From Armatimonadota bacterium (lineage in GTDB: Bacteria > Armatimonadota > Fimbriimonadia > Fimbriimonadales > Fimbriimonadaceae), in NCBI GenBank assembly GCA_016789105.1, contig JAEURN010000006.1, positions 124,001 through 188,000 of the forward strand: a stretch of 64,000 nt of DNA. Reading direction: 5' to 3'. The notes under the pieces are model-generated. The model was not told where the DNA came from and did no database searches. It was given only the letters and a program-made list of their open reading frames with translations. Below are positions 25,827 to 34,580 of this stretch, piece by piece. The translations under genes and the position numbers were made by a program. Numbering within the stretch: position 1 is the first letter of the stretch; every line of letters begins with the position of its first letter.

Positions 25827-26422
25827 CCCTCCCCGAACTCCTGGTCGTTGTGACAATCGTTGCCGTCCTTGCCAGGCTCCTGATGCCCGTATTCGCATCG
25901 GCCCGCAAACGGGCTCTGATCGGCGTTTCAACTTCGAACCTCAGGCAACTCGCGCAGGCTCAGAACTTGTATCTGGCTGATTCGGATGGCCGGGAACCAG
26001 TGGATTTGCAGGCCGTCGACCCTTATGTCAAGGAAGACCGCATTTATCTTTCACCCCTCGACCCTGAAATGGGTTTCAACATGAAGTTGACAAAGAAGTT
26101 TGGCAAACCGGTCTCCTATTTCTGGTCGAACAGCTACTTGGGGCACTTCGGCGGTGATTTATCCGATGTTGCCGTTTTTGTGGACGTTTTGATCGGGGAA
26201 CAAGTGAGGACTCAAGCGCCAGGGCAGCTGGGCTCTTACAAAGGCAACGTCCTCCGGGCCATGCGCGATACGTCCGTCAAATCCAAACCGGTGCCCCACA
26301 AATGTGCCGATGCGGGCGGCGGCCAGCTTGTCGGACGGCCGTTTTGGGTTGTGTTCACCGACCGACCGTGCCCGCCGGGGATTTGCCCCGCAGGAAGCAC
26401 CGATTGCGAACCTAGTCCTTAG
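25808..26422 (+). CDS. prepilin-like protein with N-terminal methylation motif
   Basis: A 204-residue type IV pilin-like protein. The class III signal is short, MERRA, cleaved before LTLPELLVVVTIVAVLARLL, with Glu at +5 and a hydrophobic helix. It continues with SNLRQLAQAQNLYLADSDGR, a pattern shared with the many prepilin-like proteins of planctomycetes and armatimonads (DUF1559-like). The C-terminal tail has five Cys (HKCADAGGG...RPCPPGICPAGSTDCE). It would be matured by a prepilin peptidase (not in the window) and assembled in or held at the inner membrane. Last gene of the cassette; convergent overlap of 11 bases with the DUF192 gene. Confidence 0.8.
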   Translation: MERRALTLPELLVVVTIVAVLARLLMPVFASARKRALIGVSTSNLRQLAQAQNLYLADSDGREPVDLQAVDPYVKEDRIYLSPLDPEMGFNMKLTKKFGKPVSYFWSNSYLGHFGGDLSDVAVFVDVLIGEQVRTQAPGQLGSYKGNVLRAMRDTSVKSKPVPHKCADAGGGQLVGRPFWVVFTDRPCPPGICPAGSTDCEPSP

Positions 26423-26915
26423 ATTTGACCGTGCTGGGGATTTGGACCATATCCCCGATTTGGATGAGGTTCTTCCTCAAAAATCCGGCTTTGAGCTCGA
26501 TCGCATACTTCGCCATGCCATGCGAACTGTAATCGGTCGTCTCGTCCAAGGCTTTCATCGTGTAGGTGCTTAAAATCTTGCCCGATTCGCTGACATAGGC
26601 GATGTCGAGCGGCACCAAGGTGTTGCGCATCCAAAATCGCAGTTCCTGGCCCCGGCTGAACACAAAAATCATGCCTTGCTTCTCAGTCCAGTCTTCGTCC
26701 TTAAGGAACATCATCCCCTCGGCCCGCTTCATGTCCTCATCCATGACCCAACAGGTCACCGGGGTCTTTTCTCGGAACGTGATCTTGGTGGTGGCCAAAT
26801 CCTTCAGCTGGAAATAGCGCTGCGAAACAAATCGCGGTTCTTGTCCCGTTTGACCGGCGGGCTGTCCTTGGGGGTTTTGGGCGAGGAAGAGGAGGAGGCT
26901 GGCGAACATGGGCAT
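26412..26915 (-). CDS. DUF192 family protein
   Basis: A 167-residue protein with a short hydrophobic N-terminus (FASLLLFLA) that may be a weak signal or anchor. The DUF192 domain covers about residues 45-160: AEGMMFLKDEDW, FWMRNTLVPLDIAYVSESGK and a C-terminal YAIELKAGFLRKN segment, all family hallmarks. The function of DUF192 is not established; structures show a small beta-barrel. It lies 47 bases downstream of leuD on the same strand and may be read from that transcript. Confidence 0.85.
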   Translation of the reverse strand: MPMFASLLLFLAQNPQGQPAGQTGQEPRFVSQRYFQLKDLATTKITFREKTPVTCWVMDEDMKRAEGMMFLKDEDWTEKQGMIFVFSRGQELRFWMRNTLVPLDIAYVSESGKILSTYTMKALDETTDYSSHGMAKYAIELKAGFLRKNLIQIGDMVQIPSTVKSKD

Positions 26916-26962
26916 GGTCTATCCTTTACAGACGTGCGGCAGACCGCACTGGTTTTGTGGGT

Positions 26963-27562
26963 TCAACTGCGACTGGGGGCAAAGCTATCCCATTTTGACT
27001 CAAAAGTTGCAATTTCGTCGCAATAGTCCAAAGTCGTCCCCACCAAGTCCAGGCCGCGGAGGAGCTGGTCCTTGGTCGCCGCGTTGATTTCGAACGGCAG
27101 CTTTTCGCCGCCAGCAACCACCACCTGATTGGGCAAGTCGATCGTGACCTCTGTGCCTTGCGGCAGAGAAGCGACGGTTTGGTGCGCTGCCGCCGGCAGC
27201 TCGATCAGCAACAGGCCACAGTTGGCGGCATTTTGACGGAAGATGTCGCTGTATCCAGGCGAATCGGCATCCATCCGCGCGATTACGGCGATGAAACCCG
27301 CTTGCTGGATGGCCCACACCGCGTGCTCGCGGCTGGAACCGCATCCAAAATTCGTGCCGGTCACCAAAATGCCCGCCCCTTGCGCCGACGGTTGATCCAA
27401 AAAGAAATGGGGCTCTTGCTTGCGCACATCGGCAAACAGCAAATCGCCATAACCTGTTTTGGTGACCATGGTCAAAAACCGGGCCGGGATGATCCGGTCG
27501 GTGTCCACGTGGTCTTGCGGGTAAAGAGCGATTTTGCCGCTTGCAACGGTGAATCCGGACAT
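26963..27562 (-). CDS. leuD: 3-isopropylmalate dehydratase small subunit
   Basis: Swivel-domain subunit of isopropylmalate isomerase in leucine biosynthesis, working with LeuC, which holds the iron-sulfur cluster. At 199 residues it has normal length. Seen: DHVDTDRIIPARFL near the N-terminus, GTNFGCGSSREHAVWAIQQAGF (substrate loop) and DIFRQNAANCGLLLIELP. The paralogue acnA/homoaconitase swivel is less likely at this length. leuC and other leu genes are not adjacent, so the pathway is dispersed. Start ATG at 27562. Confidence 0.93.
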   Translation of the reverse strand: MSGFTVASGKIALYPQDHVDTDRIIPARFLTMVTKTGYGDLLFADVRKQEPHFFLDQPSAQGAGILVTGTNFGCGSSREHAVWAIQQAGFIAVIARMDADSPGYSDIFRQNAANCGLLLIELPAAAHQTVASLPQGTEVTIDLPNQVVVAGGEKLPFEINAATKDQLLRGLDLVGTTLDYCDEIATFESKWDSFAPSRS

Positions 27563-27634
27563 AGCTTGGAAGGATTATGGATGATTGGCACCCCGCGTCA
27601 ATCCCCCTCGCCGGCCCCTATGGGCCGGGAGACA

Positions 27635-27666
27635 CAAAAAACCCCTTCCGGTGCCAACCGGAAGGG
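27635..27666 (-). terminator. rho-independent terminator downstream of sepF
   Basis: On the minus strand a perfect 10-base stem (ACCCTTCCGGT-type arms, loop of four) is followed by a run of six T. It stands 50 bases beyond the sepF stop, ending the yggS-sepF transcript before leuD, which therefore needs its own promoter between here and 27562. Confidence 0.88.
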
Positions 27667-27717
27667 TAATTCAGGAGTTTCCAGCTCTTCGCTTGCGTTG
27701 CCTTGTTGAGAGAAAAA

Positions 27718-28137
27718 TCAGTTGCGGCCTGCAACCATGCGCTGGCTGGCGGGGGCCACTTCCACGTAGGCATTGGCCGGAGCGAGCAAAAAGACGTTGT
27801 CGGCCACTTCTTCCCAGGTGCCTTCGGCGTTGTAGTTCACCCCGCACATGAAGTCCTTGATTTTTTCGCGGAGGTCTTCGGGGCACTTGCTGAGGTTAAG
27901 GAGTTGTTGTTCGCCCCGTTTGAGTCCATCGGCGGCCGCAACGGCATCTTGGAACGAGACAATTTGGCTGCGGACGGTCACGTGGTAGCGGTGGGCCGCA
28001 TGGAGGCTCAGGCGGTTGTCGCGCTGGGCAGTCGAGCGGGTAGGCACGTGGTCGGTGTCGGACTCTTCGACTTCCTCACGTGTGAAAAAATCGCGGATGC
28101 GATCGATGACAGTGACGCGTTCCATAGCTTCTTCCAT
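27718..28137 (-). CDS. sepF: cell division protein SepF
   Basis: Membrane-binding partner of FtsZ that aligns Z-ring filaments in bacteria lacking some actin-like anchors. 139 residues: an N-terminal amphipathic helix (VTVIDRIRDFFTRE), an acidic linker, then the SepF domain (VRSQIVSFQDAVAAADGLKR, LLNLSKCPEDLREKIKDFMCGV, VFLLAPANAYVEV). The start may be the ATG at 28137 or at 28125; the latter has GGAAG at good spacing and puts the helix at the very N-terminus. It lies directly after yggS, the order seen in many Gram-positive and related genomes. Confidence 0.9.
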   Translation of the reverse strand: MEEAMERVTVIDRIRDFFTREEVEESDTDHVPTRSTAQRDNRLSLHAAHRYHVTVRSQIVSFQDAVAAADGLKRGEQQLLNLSKCPEDLREKIKDFMCGVNYNAEGTWEEVADNVFLLAPANAYVEVAPASQRMVAGRN

Positions 28138-28163
28138 GATGCTTTCTTATCCCTTCCGTGGCG

Positions 28164-28838
28164 TTAACGGCTTCCAAAGAGCGCGGTTCCGACCCGGATG
28201 TGCGTCGCCCCTTCCTGGAGCGCGACCTCAAAGTCGTGGCTCATTCCCATGCTGAGCCACTCTCCGCCGATTCGCCGGTTTAATCCGGCCAATTTGCGGA
28301 AGGATTCCCTCGCCGCTTCGGGGTCTGGAGTCTGCCGGCCTATTGCCATTAAACCCCGGAACCGAACGTTATACGACTTTAGAACATGGGAAAGGACCGT
28401 GTCAAGGTCTTGAATAAAAATCCCTGATTTTTGTTGCTCTTCGTCAATATTGACCTGAATGAAAGCGTCAAGGGTCCGGTCCACCTTAGCGAATTCTGCG
28501 AGTTGGCGTTGGTTTTCCACGGTGTGGAGAACATCGGCGACAAAGGCGATCCGTTTGGCTTTGTTAGACTGGATTTTGCCGACAAAGTGCCAAACCGAGT
28601 CGTTTGGGACGCTGTGGACCTTTGATTCCAATTCCGCCAAGCGACTCTCGCCAAAATGGCGGACGCCCAGGGAGTAGGCGGCTTGGATTGCCTCCACTGG
28701 CAATGTTTTTGTCACCGCAACAAGCACCACCCCGGCCGGGTCCCGACCCACCGCGTCGCATGCCCGTCCAACCCGTCCCCACACATCTGCCAACCGGGGG
28801 GAGACCACTGATTCCCACCGTTCGGGCGAGTCTGCCAT
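28164..28838 (-). CDS. yggS: YggS/PROSC family PLP homeostasis protein
   Basis: Binds pyridoxal 5'-phosphate and helps keep free PLP balanced; no catalytic turnover is known. The 224-residue single alanine-racemase-like barrel has the PLP Lys in VLVAVTKTLP, RHFGESRLAELESK, WHFVGKIQSNKAK, and the C-terminal phosphate-binding LSMGMSHDFEVALQEGATHIRVGTALFG. Located 26 bases upstream of sepF and divergent from trpE. Confidence 0.93.
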   Translation of the reverse strand: MADSPERWESVVSPRLADVWGRVGRACDAVGRDPAGVVLVAVTKTLPVEAIQAAYSLGVRHFGESRLAELESKVHSVPNDSVWHFVGKIQSNKAKRIAFVADVLHTVENQRQLAEFAKVDRTLDAFIQVNIDEEQQKSGIFIQDLDTVLSHVLKSYNVRFRGLMAIGRQTPDPEAARESFRKLAGLNRRIGGEWLSMGMSHDFEVALQEGATHIRVGTALFGSR

Positions 28839-28862
28839 GCTTGCCAGGATAGACTAAGGGCG

Positions 28863-30296
28863 ATGCACCCGATTGGGAGAGACGAATTCCTGAAACGCGC
28901 AAAGCCCGGTTTTGCCTGGCCATTGGTTCGCGAGCTCTTTGCTGACCTGGAAACCCCGCTGAGCGCGTATTGGAAGCTCGCCCACGATGAAACCGAGAGT
29001 TTCTTGTTGGAAAGTGTTAGCGGTGGGGAACAGGTGGCCCGGTATTCCATGGTCGGGGTAAGGCCCCGGGCCGTCGTGCGGGATTCCGCGATGCCGGGGC
29101 ACGACCCGTTGGATGGGCTCGGCGGGCTCATGCCTCAGATCGATCCGGGTGCCGCCGGGGTTCTGGAAGGGTTGCCGGGTTTTGTCGGTGGCGCCGTCGG
29201 CATGGTCGGATACGACTACGTTCGGACGATTGAAGCGATCCCAGAAACAAATCCCGATGAACTCGGATTGCCCGATGTTGCGCTCATGGTTTGCGACACG
29301 GTCGCCGTGTTCGATCATGCCCGGGCCAAACTCCTCCTCATCGCGTTGGCCCAAGGAACGCCGGAAGGATACGACGCCGCCATCGCCGAATTGGAGCGGC
29401 TGGAGCACCGGCTGAAAGGCCCGCTGCCTGCCATGCCCCAAGGCACTTTCAGTCAGAGCGAGCCGGAATCGAATGTCGCCTCAGGCGATTTCATGGGGGC
29501 TGTCCGCCAGGTCAAAGAGTACATTGCCGCCGGCGATTGCATCCAAGTCGTCCTCTCCCAAAGGTATTCGCAACCGGTGGAGGCCCATCCGGTGACCATT
29601 TACCGCGCGTTAAGGGGCCTCAATCCATCGCCGTTCATGTACCTTTTGCGGTTCCGGGGGTTCGATATTGTCGGGGCATCGCCAGAACTGCTCGTCAGCT
29701 TGCACGGGCAGACGGCCAGGGTCCGGCCCATCGCCGGAACGCGACCCAGAGGGGCCGACCAGGAAGAAGACGCGCGATTGGCGGCGGAACTGCTTGCCGA
29801 TGAAAAAGAACGCGCGGAACATGTGATGCTCGTCGACCTCGGCCGCAACGACCTGGGAAGGGTCTGCCGCCCGGGAACAGTGCAAGTGGAGCGGTTGATG
29901 CAGGTTGAGATGTATTCGCATGTCATGCACATCGTCAGTGACGTTGCCGGGGAACTGGCCCAGGGGCTTGGACCCATTGATTTGCTCCGGGCGGCGTTCC
30001 CAGCCGGAACCCTCAGCGGCGCCCAGAAAGTCAGGGCGATGGAAATCATCGAAGAGCTTGAAACTTCGCGGCGGGGGCTTTATGGCGGGGCCGTCGGCAC
30101 GTTTTCCGCGAACGGCGACTTGAGCTTGGCTATCGCGATCCGGACGGTTCTCCTCAAGGATGGCTTGGCCCACGTCCAAGCGGGGGCGGGCATCGTTTAC
30201 GACTCCAATCCAGAGACCGAATTTGCCGAATGCGCCCACAAAGCCAGAGCGGCCCTCAAGGCGATCGAGATGGCGCAATCCGGGCTCGATAGCTAA
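28863..30296 (+). CDS. trpE: anthranilate synthase component I
   Basis: Chorismate-using large subunit for tryptophan synthesis, 477 residues. The N-terminal regulatory domain has LLESVSGGEQVARYSMVG (the LLES-x-x-x tryptophan-binding element). The catalytic domain carries IQVVLSQRYSQP, PSPFMYLLRFRGFDIVGASPE, PIAGTRPRG, ERAEHVMLVDLGRNDLGRV and FPAGTLSGAQKVRAMEII, the chorismate-binding signature. The LLES element argues for TrpE over PabB. The glutamine amidotransferase subunit TrpG and the other trp genes are not next to it; trpA is 20 kb away. Confidence 0.93.
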   Translation: MHPIGRDEFLKRAKPGFAWPLVRELFADLETPLSAYWKLAHDETESFLLESVSGGEQVARYSMVGVRPRAVVRDSAMPGHDPLDGLGGLMPQIDPGAAGVLEGLPGFVGGAVGMVGYDYVRTIEAIPETNPDELGLPDVALMVCDTVAVFDHARAKLLLIALAQGTPEGYDAAIAELERLEHRLKGPLPAMPQGTFSQSEPESNVASGDFMGAVRQVKEYIAAGDCIQVVLSQRYSQPVEAHPVTIYRALRGLNPSPFMYLLRFRGFDIVGASPELLVSLHGQTARVRPIAGTRPRGADQEEDARLAAELLADEKERAEHVMLVDLGRNDLGRVCRPGTVQVERLMQVEMYSHVMHIVSDVAGELAQGLGPIDLLRAAFPAGTLSGAQKVRAMEIIEELETSRRGLYGGAVGTFSANGDLSLAIAIRTVLLKDGLAHVQAGAGIVYDSNPETEFAECAHKARAALKAIEMAQSGLDS

Positions 30297-30880
30297 TCGG
30301 CGAGCTCTCGGCCATAACCGTCGTGGCGGAGACCCCCCGCCAAAATATAGATGCCGTCGGCCCAAGACCACAGCAAGCCAAACCCGCACATTGAAGTGAT
30401 TAACTGCAAAACGCCGATTGCCACATGCCCTAAGTACATCCGCCCCACGCCAGGAACGACATTCAGCAAAGCGGCCATCACCCGGTTCTTGTCCGACTTG
30501 GGCACCGAGTAAAGGGCGGGGTTCCAGGTTTGAGTCCCGTAGGGCGTCAGGGGGGCTGTGTAGCCAGATTCGATCCGCATCGGAGATTGGGGCACCGGCG
30601 TGCTTGGAGCGAGAGGAGATGGCCCCGCGGACGCGATAGGCGCGCCCATCCGGGAACCAGGAACCGGCGGTGGCGGCGGTTGGGTGTCGAGTTTGAAGAG
30701 GGGGATCAGCTGGGGGACTGATCCAGCCGGGGCCCAATCCGGCATCCCCGGACGCCAAACAAAGGTGTCGCGCTCAACCACGCAGTCCGCGATCAGTTCC
30801 GATAGGTTATCCAACGTCAGCGGTCCCAATTGACCGTAGTTGCCGACGTAATGCCATTCTGATTGACCCGTTTCGTCCAT
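30293..30880 (-). CDS. GYF_2 and TM2 domain membrane protein
   Basis: A 195-residue protein with a GYF_2-like domain at residues about 5-55 (WHYVGNYGQLGPLTLDNL...), a Pro-rich linker (QPPPPPVPG, PSPLAPSTPVPQSP) and a C-terminal TM2 domain: KSDKNRVMAALLNVVPGVGR, then MYLGHVAIGVLQLITSMCGFG and a DGIYILAGG helix. GYF_2 domains bind proline-rich peptides and TM2 domains are two-helix membrane modules; the combined role is unknown. The ATG at 30880 opens directly on the domain. Its stop overlaps the trpE stop by four bases. Confidence 0.82.
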   Translation of the reverse strand: MDETGQSEWHYVGNYGQLGPLTLDNLSELIADCVVERDTFVWRPGMPDWAPAGSVPQLIPLFKLDTQPPPPPVPGSRMGAPIASAGPSPLAPSTPVPQSPMRIESGYTAPLTPYGTQTWNPALYSVPKSDKNRVMAALLNVVPGVGRMYLGHVAIGVLQLITSMCGFGLLWSWADGIYILAGGLRHDGYGRELAD

Positions 30881-30998
30881 CCGCCCCTGCGCCTTGGTAC
30901 ATAGACAGTATGTCCCCGGGATCGGTTGCAAGGCACTCCAAAAGTCGGGGCCGGACTGGGAGTGCCGCCCATGCCGGGGTAGCCTGCCAACCTTGGCT

Positions 30999-32531
30999 AT
31001 GCCGGTTCGCGTCCGATTCGCCCCCTCCCCCACCGGGCTCCTCCATATCGGGGCCTTGCGCACGGTTGTCTTCAACGATTTTTTTGCCAAGGGGAACCAA
31101 GGAACCCTGATTCTGCGGATCGAGGACACCGACCGGTCCCGCTATAACCCGGAAAGCGAGCAGGAATTCATCGACACGTTGGCCTGGGCCGGCATTGAAT
31201 TCGACGAGGGGCCCCATGCCGGCGGGCCCCATGCCCCCTATCGACAAAGTGAGCGTAAGGAAGCTGGAATCTACGCCGAACACATCCAAACCCTCCTTGA
31301 AAATGGGGCTGCTTACAAGGCCTTCGACACCCCGGAAGACCTTGAGCAAATGCGGGAATTCCAGAGAATCAACAAAATGCCGACCGGCTATTTTGGCGGG
31401 GAGTGGCGCGATGCGACCCCGCAAAAGGTGGAGGAAGCCGAAAGTTCCGGCAAACCGTTTGTCATCCGCCTCAAAGTCCCCCACGGGACAAAGATCAAGG
31501 GGGTCGATGCTATCCGGGGGAATCTGGAATGGGATGGCGGCACCGTGGATGACCCCGTCCTCATCAAAGCAGACGGGATGCCGACCTACCACTTTGCCGC
31601 GATGGTCGATGACCACCTCATGGGGATCACGCACGTTTTCCGTGGTGAAGAATGGATCAGCAGTTACCCCAAACACATTGCCCTCTATGACGCATTTGGT
31701 TGGGAGATGCCGGTTTTTGTCCACTGCCCGGTTATCGTTGGCGCAGATGGCAAAAAGCTCAGCAAACGCCACGGGGCAACCCGAGTCTTGGATTACGCGG
31801 CCCAAGGGTTTTTGCCGCAACCTTTGCGAAACTTCATCGCCTTGATCGGGTGGAGCCCCGGTGACGACCGGGAGGCCATGACGGACGCCGAACTGGCCGA
31901 GGCTTTCGACATTAAGGGCATCCAGCCGTCTCCTGGCCGTTTCGACATGGAAAAGCTGCGGTGGATGAACGGACTCGCCATTCGGGCCATGGATCCGGAG
32001 GCTCTCTTTAGAGCCGTCTCCGATTATGTAGGCGACAGCATGGTCTGGAATTACTGGAACAACCTGGAGCCTGAAGAGGGACAGCCCCAACCAAGCGATT
32101 TCATCCCGGGATTGGAATCCCTCAAGACCATGATCCAAACCAATCCTGCTTACGTCAAGCAAGTTCTTCCCCTAGAGCAGGAACGGGTGGGAACACTTGC
32201 CGATTTTGGGCCCGCCTGCCACTTTTTCTTCATCGACGAGGTGGAGTTCGATGCCAAGGCAGTAGAGAAGGCATTCCGGTCCGACCATGTCGAACCCCTC
32301 TTCCGCCATTTGCACGAACGGGCGGGAGAAGACGACCTGCCTGCCCAATGGGAACAAAGCATCAAGGCTTGGGCAGAAGCCCAGGGGATCGAGAGAATGG
32401 GGCCTATCATCATGCCCATTCGGGTCGCCATGACCGGCAAACTCGCGGGGCCGGGCCTGTTTGACCTTTTGGCCGCATTGGGCCGTGACCGTGTCCGTGC
32501 CCGACTTGAGCGCGCGTTGGCCCAGCTATGA
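30999..32531 (+). CDS. gltX: glutamyl-tRNA synthetase
   Basis: Class I aminoacyl-tRNA synthetase, 510 residues. The start at 30999 gives MPVRVRFAPSPTGLLHIGAL, which contains the HIGH-type signature (HIGA) at the usual position. KMSKS-type loop: KLSKRHGATRVLDY. The C-terminal anticodon-binding region is complete (LFDLLAALGRDRVRARLERA). Whether it also charges tRNA-Gln cannot be told from sequence. hisD starts inside the gltX stop (ATGA overlap), so the two are coupled. Confidence 0.95.
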   Translation: MPVRVRFAPSPTGLLHIGALRTVVFNDFFAKGNQGTLILRIEDTDRSRYNPESEQEFIDTLAWAGIEFDEGPHAGGPHAPYRQSERKEAGIYAEHIQTLLENGAAYKAFDTPEDLEQMREFQRINKMPTGYFGGEWRDATPQKVEEAESSGKPFVIRLKVPHGTKIKGVDAIRGNLEWDGGTVDDPVLIKADGMPTYHFAAMVDDHLMGITHVFRGEEWISSYPKHIALYDAFGWEMPVFVHCPVIVGADGKKLSKRHGATRVLDYAAQGFLPQPLRNFIALIGWSPGDDREAMTDAELAEAFDIKGIQPSPGRFDMEKLRWMNGLAIRAMDPEALFRAVSDYVGDSMVWNYWNNLEPEEGQPQPSDFIPGLESLKTMIQTNPAYVKQVLPLEQERVGTLADFGPACHFFFIDEVEFDAKAVEKAFRSDHVEPLFRHLHERAGEDDLPAQWEQSIKAWAEAQGIERMGPIIMPIRVAMTGKLAGPGLFDLLAALGRDRVRARLERALAQL

Positions 32532-33850
32532 GCCTGTTGCGCCGATTCACATTCGGAGATCCAGAAAGCAGGTTCCTTTTTGAAAGGAGACCAGTTTTCG
32601 ACCGAGCTCTGGCCGACACCGTTGCGCGCATCATTGATGATGTGGCCACAGAAGGGGAAGCGGCCGTCCTCCGGCATACGCGCCAATTTGACTCCCCCCT
32701 CATCGAGAAGCTTTGGCACGACGTCCCCGATGGAGTGCCAGAGGGGCTAGCCCCCGAAGACCAATCTGCATTGGAGTTGGCCGCCCGGAGGATCCAAGAC
32801 TTCCACGAAGTCCAGCTATCCACCCATACCGACGGCTGGGAAGAACTGCCCAAAGGATGGGGGTGGCGCATGGACGCGATCGAAGACGGGGAAGACACCG
32901 GATTTGAGGGCCAACGGATGCTTCCGCTTGCCAGTGCCGGGGTCTATGTCCCTGGCGGGAAGGCCAGTTACCCCAGTTCGGTGCTCATGAACGCGATTCC
33001 GGCGTTGGTGGCCGGGGTCGGGAGGGTTGCCGTGTGCACACCGCCCAGGCCCGATGGTTCCCTGAATCCAGCCCTACTGTATGCATGCTATTTGGCGGGG
33101 GTCGATCGGGTTGCTCTGGCCGGCGGGGCTTCGGCAATCGCTTTGATGGCCTTGGGTTGCGAGGGGTTCGACCGTGTGGACAAGGTTGTCGGGCCGGGGA
33201 ACACCTATGTCAACGAAGCCAAACGCCAGCTTTGGGGTTCGGTCGGGGTGGACTCTTATGCCGGGCCGAGCGAGGTCGCCGTGTTTGCCGATGGCTCTTG
33301 CGCCGCCCAAGCTTCGGCCCTTGACCTGCTGACCCAAGTGGAACACGCGGAAGACAACATCGGACTCCTGGTTTGCCAAGGGGAACGGGTGGCGGCGGCC
33401 ATTGAAGAAGCCTGCGAAGCTCTTTTGCGGGGTTCGGAGCGGGAATCCGTGATGCGGGCGGCGCTGGCCACGCATGGCGCGTGCATCGTTGTGGATTCCC
33501 CCGACCAGGCCATCACCGTTTTAAACCAATTTGCGCCCGAGCATTGCTCGTTGCATTGCGTTAATGCCGGGTGGGTGGCGCAGCAGGTCGTGAACTGCGG
33601 GTGCGTGCTCATCGGCCCAGATTCGCCCCAATCGGTCGGCGACTATGTTTCCGGCCCGTCGCACACGTTGCCCACTTCGGGGGCGGCACGGTTTGCGTCC
33701 CCGGTCAGCGTGCTGGACTTTTTGAAGGTGCAGTCGGTGTCATCGCTGACCCGTTCGGATCTGGTTGCGCTGTCTCCGGCCGTCGAGCGGTTCGGATCCA
33801 TGGAAGGGTTGCCGATGCACGGCCTGGGCGGCTCCGCACGCCTAGACTGA
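32528..33850 (+). CDS. hisD: histidinol dehydrogenase
   Basis: Zinc enzyme catalysing the last two steps of histidine synthesis with NAD. 440 residues. Marks: AGVYVPGGKASYPSSVLMNA, DKVVGPGNTYVNEAKRQLWG, the zinc-ligand stretch LLTQVEHAEDN, the catalytic Glu-His region FAPEHCSLHC, then SVGDYVSGPSHTLPTSGAAR with another ligand region, and the C-terminal MHGLGGSARLD. Coupled to gltX by a four-base overlap. No other his genes adjoin it; a hisC-like gene is at 51.5 kb. Confidence 0.94.
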   Translation: MSLLRRFTFGDPESRFLFERRPVFDRALADTVARIIDDVATEGEAAVLRHTRQFDSPLIEKLWHDVPDGVPEGLAPEDQSALELAARRIQDFHEVQLSTHTDGWEELPKGWGWRMDAIEDGEDTGFEGQRMLPLASAGVYVPGGKASYPSSVLMNAIPALVAGVGRVAVCTPPRPDGSLNPALLYACYLAGVDRVALAGGASAIALMALGCEGFDRVDKVVGPGNTYVNEAKRQLWGSVGVDSYAGPSEVAVFADGSCAAQASALDLLTQVEHAEDNIGLLVCQGERVAAAIEEACEALLRGSERESVMRAALATHGACIVVDSPDQAITVLNQFAPEHCSLHCVNAGWVAQQVVNCGCVLIGPDSPQSVGDYVSGPSHTLPTSGAARFASPVSVLDFLKVQSVSSLTRSDLVALSPAVERFGSMEGLPMHGLGGSARLD

Positions 33851-33894
33851 AACTTCTTTCGAAGTTTGGGGAGGTCTCAGGAGGGGTTGACCTC
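33850..33894 (+). terminator. paired hairpins after hisD
   Basis: A seven-base inverted repeat AAACTTC/GAAGTTT (loop TTTC) begins on the last base of hisD. A second six-base repeat GAGGTC/GACCTC follows at 33871-33894. Neither has a T tract, so termination here is possible but weakly supported. The region marks the boundary to the AT-richer island. Confidence 0.35.
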
Positions 33895-33946
33895 AAGAGA
33901 GTGCTTTGCAAGATGATAGCGGCAGGACACTGAGCAATTTGGTGCC

Positions 33947-34573
33947 TCACCTGGGTCGAGTAAGAGCTTCTTGGACAGCTTCAAATGTTTGGCATTGATA
34001 CATGTTGCCCGTCGCATTGTCGTAAACATAGACCGTCGGGGTGCTGGATACTCCGAGGGAATTTGCAACGGAGCGCACTTTGGAGAGTGCAGTCCTTGGC
34101 TTTTCTCGCCAATTTGAAACTGAAGAGTCCAGTTTCAAAGTCCACTGCATCGCTAATGTAGCACATGAACCTTCGTTGCAGCTAAGTTCCTTGGCGTGGA
34201 AAGCATCGAGTTCGCGATCTTGCAAAGCCAAACTAATCAATGCAAGGTTGCTAGCATTGGAGTGCATTGAAAGCGGAAAATGACAACGATAGACTGCGAT
34301 ATCAAACCTTGTCTCAAGCTCCTCTAACTGTGGAACAAGTTTGCGGCATGGAGGACACTCGTAGTCGAAGAATTCGTACAATTCATATCTGGTGACTGAG
34401 CCACCTTGAGGCTGTGAATGGCACGACCTCAATGCGGTCAAGAAAGGGGCCACTTTTCCAGAAGCGACAATTAATGCAGAATTGGAAACAACCCTTCGAG
34501 AGGCAAAAATGGCTGCACTTAACAAGCAACTAATGAAAAAAATATATATGACAAACTTTTCGTGCTTATGCAT
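33947..34573 (-). CDS. membrane-anchored DsbA-like thioredoxin
   Basis: A 208-residue oxidoreductase with an N-terminal membrane anchor (FVIYIFFISCLLSAAIFA) and an extracytoplasmic thioredoxin domain. Active site CPPC at residues 73-76 (FFDYECPPCRKLVPQLEEL), and the cis-proline loop is SSTPTVYVYD. The inserted helical part contains NASNLALISLALQDRELDAF, as in the DsbA/DSBA-like thioredoxin_4 group (BdbD, Com1). It has several extra Cys (LSCNEGSC). The ATG at 34573 clears the prepilin gene by seven bases. Likely to make or isomerise disulfides in exported proteins; the cysteine-rich neighbour is an obvious candidate client (inference). Codon use is AT-richer than flanking genes. Confidence 0.82.
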   Translation of the reverse strand: MHKHEKFVIYIFFISCLLSAAIFASRRVVSNSALIVASGKVAPFLTALRSCHSQPQGGSVTRYELYEFFDYECPPCRKLVPQLEELETRFDIAVYRCHFPLSMHSNASNLALISLALQDRELDAFHAKELSCNEGSCATLAMQWTLKLDSSVSNWREKPRTALSKVRSVANSLGVSSTPTVYVYDNATGNMYQCQTFEAVQEALTRPR

Positions 34574-34580
34574 GATAATT

